Origin: Streptomyces niger
GTDB taxonomy: Bacteria; Actinomycetota; Actinomycetes; Streptomycetales; Streptomycetaceae
Direction: 5' to 3'
DNA: 64,000 nt
Assembly (NCBI RefSeq): GCF_000718305.1
Contig: NZ_JOFQ01000006.1
Location: 186,001-250,000, forward strand
Under the pieces are notes generated by a model that was not told where the DNA came from, did not search any database, and saw nothing but the letters and a program-made list of their open reading frames with translations. A program made the position numbers and the translations under genes. Numbering within the stretch: the stretch's first letter is position 1; each line of letters begins with the position of its first letter. Below, one piece after another: positions 33,519 to 44,659 of the stretch.

Positions 33519-34649
33519 GTGCCCGCAGCCGAAACGGCACCACGCGGTATTCAGGACATGATGTTCAACGTCTTCATGGCCCGCGCTCTCTATGTCGTCA
33601 CCTCGCTCGGCATCCCCGACCTGCTCAGCGACCGGCCGCAGTCCTGCCGCACCCTGGCGGACAAGACCGGCGTACGCGCCGACTCGCTGCACCAGGTCCT
33701 GCGGGCGGTGGCGAGCACCGACGTACTGCGCACCGTTCCCAGCCCCGAGTCCGGGGACGGGAAGGAGAAGGGGGACAGGAACGAGCAGGCCTACGCGCTG
33801 ACCCCTGTCGGCGAGACGCTGTGCACCGGTCATCCCAGCGGCACCCGTGACATGGTGCTCACCCTGCAGGGCCCCATCTGGGACGCGCTGACCGTCCTCC
33901 CCCAGCGGCTGACCACCGAGCGGACGGGGACGGAGCTCGCCCTCGGCCTGCCCTGGTTCGACTATCTGCGGCAACGCCCTGACCGGGGCGCCGCGTTCGA
34001 CCGCATGATGATTGCCGTGCACGGTGATGAGCCGGCGGCCGTGGCCCGCGCGTACGACTTCTCCTGGGCCCGGCACCTCACGGACATCGGCGGCGGTGTC
34101 GGAACCCTGCTGCTGGCCGTGCTCCGGGAACACCCCCACTTGTCCGGAGTGCTGTTCGACCTGCCCGAGGGTGCGGAGCACGCCCGTGAGTACATCCGGG
34201 CGTCCGGAATGGCGGATCGCTGCGTCACCGAGAGTGGGAGTTTCTTCGACACGGTGCCGCCCGGGTCCGACGCGTACCTGCTGTCGCACATCCTGCACAA
34301 CTGCGACGAGGACGCCTGCGTGCGCATCCTCCGCTCCTGTGCGGCGGCGATGTCCCCGCACAACCGATTGCTCGTGGTGGAAATGGTGCTGCCCGCCGGC
34401 GACGAGCCGCACCCCGGCAAGATGCTGGACCTCGCGATGGTCACGCTCACCACCGGCCGTGAACGCACTGCGCAGGAGTACGAGGACCTGCTGGCCCGGG
34501 CCGGGCTCCGCCTCCGGAAGGTGATTCCCACCGACTCGGCGGTCAGCGTCCTCGAAGCGGTCCTGGAGACCGGCCGGGTCCTGGAGACCGGCTCGGTACC
34601 GGACACCGCCTCGGTACCGGAGACCGGCCCGGTACCGGAGACCGCGTAG
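33519..34649 (+). CDS. SAM-dependent O-methyltransferase (acetylserotonin OMT-like)
   Basis: 376 residues. An N-terminal winged-helix dimerisation domain (MARALYVVTSLGIPDLLSDR, RTLADKTGVRADSLHQVLRA) followed by a methyltransferase fold: LTDIGGGVGTLLLAVL (motif I), GVLFDLPEGAEHA, AYLLSHILHNCDEDAC and the conserved MLDLAMVTLTTGRERT. The family methylates phenolic hydroxyls of polyketides and similar compounds. GTG 33519 has AGGGAGA upstream. The last 29 codons are 18-bp repeats encoding GSVPETG-like units, not part of the fold. It likely acts after the preceding monooxygenase. Confidence 0.9.
   Translation: MPAAETAPRGIQDMMFNVFMARALYVVTSLGIPDLLSDRPQSCRTLADKTGVRADSLHQVLRAVASTDVLRTVPSPESGDGKEKGDRNEQAYALTPVGETLCTGHPSGTRDMVLTLQGPIWDALTVLPQRLTTERTGTELALGLPWFDYLRQRPDRGAAFDRMMIAVHGDEPAAVARAYDFSWARHLTDIGGGVGTLLLAVLREHPHLSGVLFDLPEGAEHAREYIRASGMADRCVTESGSFFDTVPPGSDAYLLSHILHNCDEDACVRILRSCAAAMSPHNRLLVVEMVLPAGDEPHPGKMLDLAMVTLTTGRERTAQEYEDLLARAGLRLRKVIPTDSAVSVLEAVLETGRVLETGSVPDTASVPETGPVPETA
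34560..34646. repeat. 18-bp repeats encoding the methyltransferase tail
   Basis: Nearly five copies of an 18-bp unit (form GTACCGGAGACCGGCTCG), in frame, giving VLETGR/VPETGP repeats at the C-terminus. Confidence 0.85.
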
Positions 34650-34769
34650 ACCCAGCCCAGACCCGGAGTTCATGGGTTCCGACGGGCCGACGACGCCCCG
34701 GCCGCACCCGGCTCGACAACAGAAGTCATCAGCTTGAGGCCCACCCTAAACCGTTCAACGAGGTGCGAC

Positions 34770-35957
34770 ATGTTCAAAACAGGTATACCGATCGTCGGCA
34801 TCGGTGCGGTGACCGGCTACGGCTGGGGAATCGACACCATGTGGGACGGCCTGTCCAGTGGCCGTCCCGCCGCCCAGCAGTGGCACGAGCTGGGTGGCCG
34901 GTTCCCGGAGGGCTGCTGGTTCGCCCGGGTCCCGGAGGGCGAGGGACCAGCGCGCGAGAACAGCGGCACGTCACGGTACGCACAGGCCTACGCCGCCGCT
35001 GTTGACGAGGCGCTGCAGGACGCGCGGGACGCGGGCTGGGAACCCGGCGAGCGCGTGGCGATCGTGCACGCGACGACCCGCGCCGACCTCGAACTCATGC
35101 GGACCCGTTATCTGGACCCCGGATCCGTCAGCCCGCGGCGTTCATACGTGGAACAGGCGTGGACCACTCCGCCGGGCATGGCCATGATCCGGCACCAGTT
35201 CTCCGGCCCTTCCCTGGTGGTCAGCGCGGCCTGTTCGTCCGGGCTGCATGCGCTGGCCGTGGCACAGCGGCTGCTGGACTGCGGCGATGCGACCGATGTG
35301 GTGGTCACCGCGGCCGACATCGGGTTCGACGGCGAGGAAATGACGCTGTTCGCCTCGCTCGGCCCGCTCATTCACGACGCTCCCCCGGAAGCGGTGTGCC
35401 GGCCCTTCCAGTCGGGCTCCCGCGGCTTCGTACTGGGCGAAGCGGCAGCCGCTGTGGTGCTCAGCCGTTCGGCCACGGCCCGTCCGTACGCCAGGCTGCT
35501 GTCGTCGACGCTCGGCAATGACGCCTACCATCCGGTGGCGATCAAGCCCGACCACGTCCAGATGCTGCGCGTCGTCGACGACGCGCTCGCCGCCGCCGGT
35601 ACCGTGCGGTCCGAGGTGGAGTACTACAGCGCTCACGGCACCGGTACCGAAGAGTGCAACCAGGCCGACACGGCAGTACTGGACCACCTCGGCCAAGCGG
35701 CGGGCTACGGCCTCAAACCGCTGCTCGGCCACACGATGGGCGCCGCACCGCTGATGGACACCGTGGTGATGGCCGCCTCGTACCGGGAGGGCCGACTCCC
35801 GGTACCGAAACCGGTCTCGGACGGGCACCCCCGGCTCGCACGGGACGCCATCGAACGCGACAGCGGAATCACGCTGCAGCTCGGCATCGGCTTCGGCGGC
35901 AACATCTCCGCCGCCGTCTTCGACGCCCCGCCGCCTCCCGGACAGGCAGCAGCCTGA
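34770..35957 (+). CDS. FabF-like beta-ketoacyl synthase with intact Cys-His-His
   Basis: 395 residues with a thiolase fold. Active cysteine in SAACSSGLHALA, first His in SAHGTGTEECNQAD and second His in LLGHTMGAAP, so condensation chemistry is possible. The N-terminus GIPIVGIGAVTGYGWGIDTM is typical, but the insert around residues 45-75 and the order of loops differ from primary-metabolism FabF. No chain-length factor or ACP is next to it. ATG 34770 follows CGAGGTG. Together with the monooxygenase and methyltransferase it suggests a small biosynthetic cassette or the remains of one. Confidence 0.87.
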   Translation: MFKTGIPIVGIGAVTGYGWGIDTMWDGLSSGRPAAQQWHELGGRFPEGCWFARVPEGEGPARENSGTSRYAQAYAAAVDEALQDARDAGWEPGERVAIVHATTRADLELMRTRYLDPGSVSPRRSYVEQAWTTPPGMAMIRHQFSGPSLVVSAACSSGLHALAVAQRLLDCGDATDVVVTAADIGFDGEEMTLFASLGPLIHDAPPEAVCRPFQSGSRGFVLGEAAAAVVLSRSATARPYARLLSSTLGNDAYHPVAIKPDHVQMLRVVDDALAAAGTVRSEVEYYSAHGTGTEECNQADTAVLDHLGQAAGYGLKPLLGHTMGAAPLMDTVVMAASYREGRLPVPKPVSDGHPRLARDAIERDSGITLQLGIGFGGNISAAVFDAPPPPGQAAA

Positions 35958-36279
35958 AGCGTACGTCCGCTGCGACGCGCCACGGGGTGACCCGACGCGG
36001 GTCACCCCGGCGTCCCGAACCGGCATGAGGCGCACGAGGCGATCCGGCGTGCTGGTCGGGAAGGGGTCCGCCGGCCATCACGAGACCGACGAGGCGATCT
36101 GCGCGGGGCTCGCCGTCCGGACTCGCGCCCTGCTGCGCGGTGCGAAAGAGCTGCCGGACCGACAGCGCGACGGCGGCCGAGACAGGTCGCGAACCGGCGG
36201 TCGCAGCAGCCACCACGCGGCACCCGCCGCCGCCCTGGCAGCCGCACAGCCGCTCAGGGGTGCGGACGCTGAGCGCTCC
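35958..36279. other. Intergenic, no supported gene
   Basis: 322 bp between the ketosynthase and the convergent methyltransferase. Apart from the terminator at 35983-36009 the frames here are Arg/Pro-rich and look like shadows. Confidence 0.5.
35983..36009 (+). terminator. Hairpin terminator after the ketosynthase gene
   Basis: Perfect 11-bp arms CGGGGTGACCC / GGGTCACCCCG with loop GACGC, 26 bp after the stop. No T-run, as is common in Streptomyces. Confidence 0.7.
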
Positions 36280-36885
36280 TCACCTGCGGTGGACGCTGAC
36301 GGCATAGCCGCCGCCCTCGTACGGATCAGCGTCCCAGGTGGCGAAGCGGTCAACGAGGGCGAGGCCGGCCGCGGCGCAGTAATCGTCGTACTCCGACAGC
36401 GTGATACTGGGCGGCACAGGCAGGTGGGCGGCGTCCAAGCCGAAGCCTGCGACCATGAGGCCGCCCGGTCGCAGGGCCGCGGCCAGACGCTCGACCACCG
36501 TGGCCTCGGTGCTTTCCGCGAGCAACGGGAAGATGTTGCCCGCAGCGACGACGAGGTCGAAGCCGGCCGCGCTGCCGAGCAGGTCCGGCTCGAACTCGGT
36601 CAGATCGACCTGGTACCAGGGCAGGCCCGGCGCCTGCTCCCGCGCCACTGCCAGCATCGACGCGTCGCGGTCCACTCCGACACAGTCGTACCCGAGCTCC
36701 GCCAGCCGGATCATGACCCGCCCGGTACCGCACCCGGCGTCCAGCACCCGCGCTCCGGCAGGCACGAGAGCCGCGCAGAACCGCGCCTCACCGTGCACGT
36801 CCTTCCCACTGCGGGCCAACGCCGCGAACCGCGCGGCGTACTCATTACCGGACGTCTCCCCGGTCAGCTCATTCCAACGGCTCAT
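36280..36885 (-). CDS. Class I SAM-dependent methyltransferase
   Basis: 201 residues. Motif I is VLDAGCGTGRVMIRLAELG, followed by VGVDRDASMLAVARE, FDLVVAAGNIFPLL (motif II) and LRPGGLMVAGF. The N-terminal SRWNELTGETSGNEYAARF places it with small Methyltransf_11/25 enzymes of unknown substrate. ATG 36885 is chosen because the fold starts directly after it; GTG codons at 36894 and 36918 are possible. Confidence 0.88.
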   Translation of the reverse strand: MSRWNELTGETSGNEYAARFAALARSGKDVHGEARFCAALVPAGARVLDAGCGTGRVMIRLAELGYDCVGVDRDASMLAVAREQAPGLPWYQVDLTEFEPDLLGSAAGFDLVVAAGNIFPLLAESTEATVVERLAAALRPGGLMVAGFGLDAAHLPVPPSITLSEYDDYCAAAGLALVDRFATWDADPYEGGGYAVSVHRR

Positions 36886-37462
36886 GAGATCCACAGTAGG
36901 CCCGCTGTGTGCCTCCACCGGGCCACCTCGCTGACGGCGGGCGGTGACCGGGTGACCGTGGTGACGGCCGACGCGTCGCGGACGGCTTCGGGTTCTGAGG
37001 GGCGCACGCCGTATTGCCCGAGGCTCACACAGTGCACATTGTGCGCGAATTCACTTTCGCGCTCTCTTGTACAGCCAGCAACAGGTCAAGAGCGCGTCCT
37101 ACGTGGTGAGGCGTTGGAGGCGCTGGTGGAGGCTGATCTCGCGCGCCGCGTCCTCCCGTTTCTCACAGATTCCCGCCGCGTCTGTAGCCGACCCACAATC
37201 GGCCACCCTGCCCGGCGCGGGTCGGCGTGGCCTCGCCGCCATGGACGCCTGGCTGGTGGGCCGTCGTCAGCCGGAAGTCCCTGAGGAGTCCTGAGGGTGA
37301 GAAGTCCCTGCCGACAGAGTGGATCAAGAAAATTCCCTCAAACCTGTAGGTCAAGGGGTTGGCCGCGCACACGTGCCGGACCAGAGCCTCCGCTCCGTCC
37401 GGCGTTGTGCACGCATGGAGGTGCGGAGACCCGGCAGGACGGCCGCCGGGCCTCCGCCGGGT
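36886..37462. other. 577-bp intergenic region
   Basis: No supported gene. A dyad GCGCGAA-TTCACT-TTCGCGC (37043-37062) may be an operator, and direct copies of GAAGTCCCTG lie near 37275 and 37301. The fragment ERVLRGEALEALVEADLARR around 37090-37150 looks faintly coding, but no gene can be defined. Confidence 0.5.
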
Positions 37463-39488
<2,026 letters not shown>

Positions 39489-39523
39489 GCGTGACTCCTC
39501 GTGGGGGGGGAGGTGAGGGGGTC

Positions 39524-40624
39524 TCAGCAGGCGGAGCCGGTTTGCGTGGCCAGGCCGAGCCGGTAGGGCAACTGCGAGTACTCGCCACTGGAGTTGGGGT
39601 CCCGGCCCTGGTAAAGGAGCTGGAGGCGGCACGGATCGACGGTCATGGTCTGATCGTTGGTGGCGCGGATCAGCTCGCCATGGCTGATGTCCTTCGTCCA
39701 GGCGCCGCCCGGGAAGGTGACATTGGTGGAGCGGGCGAAGGGGTTGGCTTCGGTGGCGGCGAGGGGCTGCCACGTGCCGGTCAGGCCCTTGGCGGTGTAG
39801 GAGCGGTAGTAGCGGTTGCCGTCGGAACCGATGGCCTCCCACATCAGCAGGTAGGTGTCGGTGCCCTTGACGCGGTAGACCGCGCCCCCTTCGAACAGGG
39901 CGGTACGGGAGTCCTGGAGCACGATCCGGGTGTTTCCGAAGCCGTTGGGGAAGTTGGCGACGGTGGTCTCGGACCGGTACACGTGGCCGTTGTCGTCCGC
40001 GGAGAACAGGTAGCACTTCGCGTCGTCGCAGATCACGTAGAAGTCGAGCCAGTTGCCGTTGCCGATGTTCTGCCGGACGACATCGGGCATGCTGTTCATC
40101 AAGTTCTTCGGCGCCGACCAGCTGGTCGGGTCGTTGATGTTCTTGGTGGTGGAGTACGACGGCAGCCCGGTCTGGTAGACGAGGTACCACTCGTCCTTGG
40201 GGGCGAAGTAGAAGGCGTGCGGGGCGGCGCGGTAGCCGGGGCCGATGCGGGAGGCGGTCTCCAGGTGGGTCTGCTTCGCACCGGCGGCCTGGGACCAGTC
40301 GGAGAAGCTGGTGTGGGCCAGGCTCCAGTCACCGGAGCCGCGCGCGGCGGTGGTCATGAAGACGTGCCATCTGCCGTTCTTGTCCTGAACCACCGACGGG
40401 TCCTTGACGGCGACGGAGTTGCTGCCGTCCGGCTGCGGTGAGATCAGCGGCCCCGTGGAAGACCATCGAAAGCTGCCCGGCAGGCCCTGCTGCGGGGCGC
40501 CCGCCGGCGTCGCTCCCTCGGCGGGCACGGCGAAGAACGCCGTGAGCAGGGCGATGAGCAGGGCCACATAGGCGTGGCGGCGACGGGGGTGGGGACGGGG
40601 GCGGAGACGATGCGGTAAGAGCAT
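39524..40624 (-). CDS. Secreted GH62 alpha-L-arabinofuranosidase
   Basis: 366 residues with a signal peptide (LLIALLTAFFAVPAEGA) and a five-bladed GH62 domain. Family features: FRWSSTGPLISP, KDPSVVQDKNGRWHVFM (with the base Asp), GYRAAPHAFYFAPKDEW, MPDVVRQNIGNGNWLDFYV and the acid Glu in MWEAIGSDGNRYYRS. It removes arabinose branches from arabinoxylan, aiding the GH10 xylanase. First gene of the operon; ATG 40624 has AGGAG upstream. Control boxes lie 270-300 bp before it. Confidence 0.93.
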   Translation of the reverse strand: MLLPHRLRPRPHPRRRHAYVALLIALLTAFFAVPAEGATPAGAPQQGLPGSFRWSSTGPLISPQPDGSNSVAVKDPSVVQDKNGRWHVFMTTAARGSGDWSLAHTSFSDWSQAAGAKQTHLETASRIGPGYRAAPHAFYFAPKDEWYLVYQTGLPSYSTTKNINDPTSWSAPKNLMNSMPDVVRQNIGNGNWLDFYVICDDAKCYLFSADDNGHVYRSETTVANFPNGFGNTRIVLQDSRTALFEGGAVYRVKGTDTYLLMWEAIGSDGNRYYRSYTAKGLTGTWQPLAATEANPFARSTNVTFPGGAWTKDISHGELIRATNDQTMTVDPCRLQLLYQGRDPNSSGEYSQLPYRLGLATQTGSAC

Positions 40625-41022
40625 GGGCAACTCCTGGCGACTCGACCGGTGGACCCGCCTCACGACATCTGGTGCGCCCGGCCGCACGAGGACCGTGGCC
40701 GCGGAGTCGGGGGAGCCTCACCGGATCAGGAAATGGGGGGTGGAGCGCATGCGGTGGAGCGGGCGGATTCGGCCGCCTGTACAGCTCGGACTGGTCTCGT
40801 CCGATGCACGGCCGATATATCGAACAACAGCCGGGCCTCCGGACGTAGGAATGATGGGGCGCTTGACGGTGCCCGGTCAATGCTCTGCCCGCAAAAGTTT
40901 CCATCTTTGCTGCGCGAAAGTTTCGATACCTGCAATGAGCGGGCGACCGAGAGGCGCCAGGGCGCACCTGGGCCGCACGGCGGTCGCCGCCATTTATCGT
41001 TTTCGGTGGAGGACGGTACGGT
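40625..41022. other. Xylan operon promoter region
   Basis: 398 bp between the GH62 start and the 3' end of the GMC gene. It holds the xylanase-type boxes at 40892-40925; no ORF here is convincing. Confidence 0.6.
40892..40925. promoter_or_regulatory. CGAAA-N-TTTCG xylanase-regulator boxes
   Basis: A perfect CGAAAGTTTCG palindrome (40915-40925) and an imperfect CAAAAGTTTCC (40892-40902). CGAAA-N-TTTCG boxes are known upstream of Streptomyces xylanase genes and are bound by a LacI-family repressor that is not in this window. Confidence 0.7.
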
Positions 41023-42540
41023 TCAGGCGGTGCCGATGCCCGCGTGATCGGTCGGCGTGCTCCGCTCGGCCATGGAGGCCAGATGGTCCAGGAGTGCGTG
41101 GGCGCCCCGGACGGCGAGGGCGACGGACGTCAGGGTGGGGTTGCAGGCGGTGGCGGTCGGGATGACGTTGTTGCCGGCGATCCACACTCCGCGGGTGTTC
41201 CAGACGCGGCTGTGACTGTCGCAGACGCTGGTGCCGTCGTCGGCGGGGCCCATGCGCGTGGTGCCCTGGTAGTGCAGTGAGCTGCCCGCGGGCAGCAGGA
41301 GGGGGCTGTCGTCGAGGGGGATGCCGACGGCGGCTCCCGCTTCGGCGACGGCCTTCTTGGCCTGTTCGATGGTGGCCAGGTCGCGGTCGCTGTAGCGGTA
41401 GCGGATGCGCATGGCGGGCAGCCCGTAGGCGTCGGCCTCGGTGTCGGTGAACTCGATGCGGTCGTCGGGGTCGATGTCCTTGGCGCAGAACCAGCCCAAT
41501 CCGACGACGGTACCGGGCTCGACGTCGAGGTCGCCGGCGAGCGGGACGGGGGAGGCATCGAGTTGCATCACCTGGCCGTGGAAGGGGTGCGCGTCGGTGT
41601 ACGGCACCCAGCTGACGCCGCTCTGGGGGACGATGGCGCCGTCCTCGTCGCGGGTGCGGCCGGTCACGGCGCGGTGGGCGGCGACGACGTCATCGGGCAG
41701 CCGGACCGCGTAGACGATCTGCGGCTGGTCGTTGAGGTAGCGGCCCAGCGCGGGCGGGCGGATGCCGGAGGCGTGCAGCAGCTGCGGCGTGCGCAGGGCG
41801 TCCGCGGCCACGACGACCGCCCGCGCGGCGACGGTCGTCTCCTCATCGGTGACCACGTCGCGCACGACGACCCCGGTGGCGGTGTCCCCGTCCATGACGA
41901 TGCGCAGGCCCAGGCACCGGTCGGCGATCTCGACGCGCTCATTCGCCACCGCCCCGCCCAGTACGACATCGGTGCCGGTCCACACGTGGGCGCCGTCGGA
42001 ACGGGTGGTGACGGCCAGGGGCATGGGGCCCACGCGCCGGTGCGCGGGTCGGGCGGGGTCGAGGAGCGCGGAGAGCCGGCGGCGTACCTCGTCGGCGAAG
42101 GGGGCGTGGTCGAAGGCGTGGGCGTCGACGTGCAGGAGCTGCTCGGCGCGGGTGAGGTGGGCGTCCATCTCGGCGTCGGGGATGAAGCCGATGCGTTCGC
42201 CGTCGCCGGGGCGGGGGCAGGCGCCGGTCCAGTGCGCGCCCATGCCGCCGACGTTGGTGGAGAGGGCGGCGGCGGGCAGTTCGGGCGAGCCGAGCAGCCG
42301 GGTGCCGGGGCGGCCCGCCGGGCCGGGGCCCTCGGAGTCCCGCTGGGCGCGGGCTCGTTCGCCTGGGTCGGGGATGTTCTTGACGTGGGTGCCGGGCGGA
42401 TCGGTCAGGCGCGGGCCGGCGTCGAGCAGCAGGATGCGCGCGGTGGGGTGCTGTTCGTACACCTCGCGGACATAGGTGCTGCCGGTGGGGCCGCTGCCGA
42501 TGACGACGAGGTCGTAGGCGGTTGCCGAGGGGAGGGACAT
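41023..42540 (-). CDS. GMC-family FAD-dependent sugar/glycoside oxidase
   Basis: 505 residues. FAD-binding VIGSGPTGSTYVREVYEQ at the start, STNVGGMGAHWTGACPRPG, the HYQGTTRMGPADDGTSVCD segment and the C-terminal GVWIAGNNVIPTATACNPTL signature of glucose/pyranose-oxidase-like GMC enzymes. Relatives in the pyranose oxidase/CarA group oxidise the sugar 3-hydroxyl of C- or O-glycosides, which primes the bond for cleavage. Third gene of an operon with a TIM-barrel isomerase and a Gfo/Idh/MocA enzyme. The partner cleaving protein is probably the DUF6379-TIM fusion at 47608. No signal peptide, so cytoplasmic. Confidence 0.88.
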   Translation of the reverse strand: MSLPSATAYDLVVIGSGPTGSTYVREVYEQHPTARILLLDAGPRLTDPPGTHVKNIPDPGERARAQRDSEGPGPAGRPGTRLLGSPELPAAALSTNVGGMGAHWTGACPRPGDGERIGFIPDAEMDAHLTRAEQLLHVDAHAFDHAPFADEVRRRLSALLDPARPAHRRVGPMPLAVTTRSDGAHVWTGTDVVLGGAVANERVEIADRCLGLRIVMDGDTATGVVVRDVVTDEETTVAARAVVVAADALRTPQLLHASGIRPPALGRYLNDQPQIVYAVRLPDDVVAAHRAVTGRTRDEDGAIVPQSGVSWVPYTDAHPFHGQVMQLDASPVPLAGDLDVEPGTVVGLGWFCAKDIDPDDRIEFTDTEADAYGLPAMRIRYRYSDRDLATIEQAKKAVAEAGAAVGIPLDDSPLLLPAGSSLHYQGTTRMGPADDGTSVCDSHSRVWNTRGVWIAGNNVIPTATACNPTLTSVALAVRGAHALLDHLASMAERSTPTDHAGIGTA

Positions 42541-42561
42541 GGAGGGCTCCGGGGTGAGAGG

Positions 42562-43482
42562 TCAGGCCACTACGAGAGGGCGGAGGGTGTGGTGGGCGAT
42601 GGTCAGGCCCTGGCAGACCTTCTCCGGGGTGCCGCCCCACAGCGGGTCCTCGTGCTCGACGGAGAGGGTGCCGGTGAATCCGGCCTCGTACAGCCGGTCG
42701 ACGACACAGGTCCAGTCGACCTGGCCGCGGCCGGGGACCCGGTAGCGCCACCAGCCGGTGGCCCACGGATCGGCGTGTTTGGCGGTGGTGCCGAAGAACC
42801 CGTACCGGTTGCGGGCGACCGGGTCCAGTTCGATGTCCTTGGCCTGGGCGTGGACGATCCGGTCGGCGTACGGCGTGATGGTGGCCAGTGGGTCGATGCC
42901 CAGCCACATCAGGTGCGACGGGTCCCAGTTGAGGTACAGGCCGAGGGAGAACATCCACTCCCACAGCTCAGGAGAGTAGGCGATGTTGCCCGGGTAGCCG
43001 TCGGGGTGCCAGCCCTCCATCACGCAGTTCTCGATGATCAGCTTCACGTCGCGCTCGCCGGCATAGGCGACGAGTTCGGGCAGGACGCGTTCGGCCTCGC
43101 GCTGGTTCTCGGGCACGCTGCGGGCCGGGTCCCGGCCGATGAAGGTACCCACGTACGGCACGCCGAGCGCCTGTGCCGCGTCGATTGCGTACGTGAGGTG
43201 GGCGCGGATCTCTTCGCGCCGTACGAGGTCGGGGTGGAGGTTGTTCTCGTAGTACGCCAGAGCCGAGATCTCCAGCCCGGTCTCGCGCAGCAGCCGCCGT
43301 ACGCGCTCGCGTTCCTCCGCATCGAAGTGCGCGACGTCGATGTGTGACGCTTCGAAGTCGCGGCCGCCGGTGCCGGGCCAGACGGCGACCTCCAGACGCT
43401 CGTAGCCGGTCTTGGCGGCCCGGTCGGCGACGAGCTCCAACGGCCAGGTGGGCAGGCAGGCGGTGAGCATGCCGAGCTTCAC
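42562..43482 (-). CDS. Sugar phosphate isomerase/epimerase-type TIM barrel protein
   Basis: 306 residues in the AP-endonuclease-2/xylose-isomerase-like superfamily. Candidate metal ligands at the expected places: Glu in IIENCVMEGW, Asp in LNWDPSHL, His in RIVHAQAKDIE and Glu in LSVEHEDP. These enzymes isomerise, epimerise or dehydrate keto-sugars. GTG 43482 overlaps the upstream Gfo stop (GTGA). It probably handles the keto-sugar released after oxidation in this locus, or is a second lyase; the specific reaction is unknown. Confidence 0.88.
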   Translation of the reverse strand: MKLGMLTACLPTWPLELVADRAAKTGYERLEVAVWPGTGGRDFEASHIDVAHFDAEERERVRRLLRETGLEISALAYYENNLHPDLVRREEIRAHLTYAIDAAQALGVPYVGTFIGRDPARSVPENQREAERVLPELVAYAGERDVKLIIENCVMEGWHPDGYPGNIAYSPELWEWMFSLGLYLNWDPSHLMWLGIDPLATITPYADRIVHAQAKDIELDPVARNRYGFFGTTAKHADPWATGWWRYRVPGRGQVDWTCVVDRLYEAGFTGTLSVEHEDPLWGGTPEKVCQGLTIAHHTLRPLVVA

Positions 43483-44546
43483 GCGGGGATCTCCGTCCAG
43501 GTGGCATCGGCGGCGGCCGAGTCGAGTACGGCCTGGGTCAGCCGGGCGGCGCGCAGCCCGGCGTCGAAGGTGGGCAGGCCGTCCGGGATCTGGCCCCGGA
43601 CGGCGGCGTAGGTGTCGGCGACGAAGTCGGCGAAGCACTCGTGGTAGCCCTGGGGATGTCCGGCGGGCAGCGCGTCGGGCCGGCCGCCGGCGCGAGCGGG
43701 GTCGCGGGTCAGCGTGCGGTTGGCGTGCGGGCCGCCGACCCAGAGGCTTTCGGGCTTCTCCTGGTCGAAGACGTAACTGGCGTCCGGACCGTCGAAGGAG
43801 AACCACAGCCGGTTCTTGCGTCCGGCGCTGGCCTGGCTGATCACCAGGGAGCCCAGCGCCCCGTCGTCGGTCCGGAAGGAGATCACGCCGCCGTCCTCGG
43901 TGGCCGACGGACGTCCCGCGCGCACGGGGTGGGCGTTGCCGAGCACGGCCTGCACCGCCGTGATGCGCTGCCCCGTGACGAACTCCATGAGGTCGCACCA
44001 GTGGATGCCGATGTCTCCGAAGGCCCGGCTTCCGCCGCCCCGGGCGGCATCCACCCGCCAGTTGTCGGCGTCGGGCGAGGCGAGCCAGTCCTGCAGATAG
44101 GAGCCGTGCAGCAGCCACGGCCCGCGGGTGCCGGCGCCGATCAGCGACCGCGCCAGCCGTACCGAGGCATAGAAGCGGTAGACGAACGGCACCGTGGCCA
44201 CGCGGCCCGTGCGCGCCGCGAGGTCGGCCAGGTCGGCCGCCTCCTTCACGGAGACGGCCAAGGGTTTCTCGCAGACCACATGCTTGCCGGCCTCCAGCGC
44301 CTGCCGGGCCATGTCGTAGTGCAGGTGGTTGGGTGTGCAGAGGTGGACGACGTCCACGTCGGAGGCGAGCACCTCCTCGAATCCGGCGGGTTCGGCGCCG
44401 GGCACGGCCTCGGCCAGCTCCTGGGCGCGTCCTGGCGAGCTGCCGACGACCAGGCGTACGCGGCCTCTCGCCGCCGTCACGGCGCGGGCGTGCACGGATC
44501 CCATGAACCCCGTGCCCACGATCGCGGCCTGAATCCGCTGCGTCAT
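43479..44546 (-). CDS. Gfo/Idh/MocA family oxidoreductase
   Basis: 355 residues. N-terminal Rossmann motif AAIVGTGFMGSVHARAV, TPNHLHYDMARQALEAGKHV, then the family catalytic EKPLAVSVKEA lysine; the C-terminal domain contains GSRAFGDIGIHWCDLMEFV with the usual D-I-x-x-H pair. NAD(P)-dependent oxidation or reduction of a sugar or sugar derivative. DgpA-type members oxidise glucose moieties of C-glucosides at C3, so this enzyme could do the same here or reduce the final keto-sugar. First gene of the minus-strand operon behind a predicted ROK operator. Confidence 0.9.
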   Translation of the reverse strand: MTQRIQAAIVGTGFMGSVHARAVTAARGRVRLVVGSSPGRAQELAEAVPGAEPAGFEEVLASDVDVVHLCTPNHLHYDMARQALEAGKHVVCEKPLAVSVKEAADLADLAARTGRVATVPFVYRFYASVRLARSLIGAGTRGPWLLHGSYLQDWLASPDADNWRVDAARGGGSRAFGDIGIHWCDLMEFVTGQRITAVQAVLGNAHPVRAGRPSATEDGGVISFRTDDGALGSLVISQASAGRKNRLWFSFDGPDASYVFDQEKPESLWVGGPHANRTLTRDPARAGGRPDALPAGHPQGYHECFADFVADTYAAVRGQIPDGLPTFDAGLRAARLTQAVLDSAAADATWTEIPA

Positions 44547-44587
44547 GGCAGCCTCCGGCTTCTCTTTGAAACGACGCGACGCCGGGC

Positions 44588-44612
44588 ACTATTGCACGTC
44601 GTATGCAAAAGT
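44588..44612. promoter_or_regulatory. Predicted ROK operator 1
   Basis: A 25-bp dyad of form ACTATTGCA-N7-TGCAAAAGT (8 of 9 arm positions pair) between the Gfo gene and the ROK gene. Its reverse complement matches the site at 46042-46066 in 17 of 25 positions. Confidence 0.7.
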
Positions 44613-44659
44613 TGTCAAGGGTGTGCGCCGCCACGGCGGAAGTGCGGAATGATGGCCGC

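Noticed and set aside
36002..36353. Several small minus-strand ORFs after the ketosynthase
   Set aside because: Arg/Pro-rich, overlapping a terminator hairpin, no ribosome site or recognisable family.
37067..37294. 75-residue ORF before the xylan operon
   Set aside because: Poor codon pattern; only a faint coding look in one frame, no family.
41563..43347. 594-residue plus-strand ORF opposite the GMC and isomerase genes
   Set aside because: Antisense frame; both minus-strand genes carry full family motifs.
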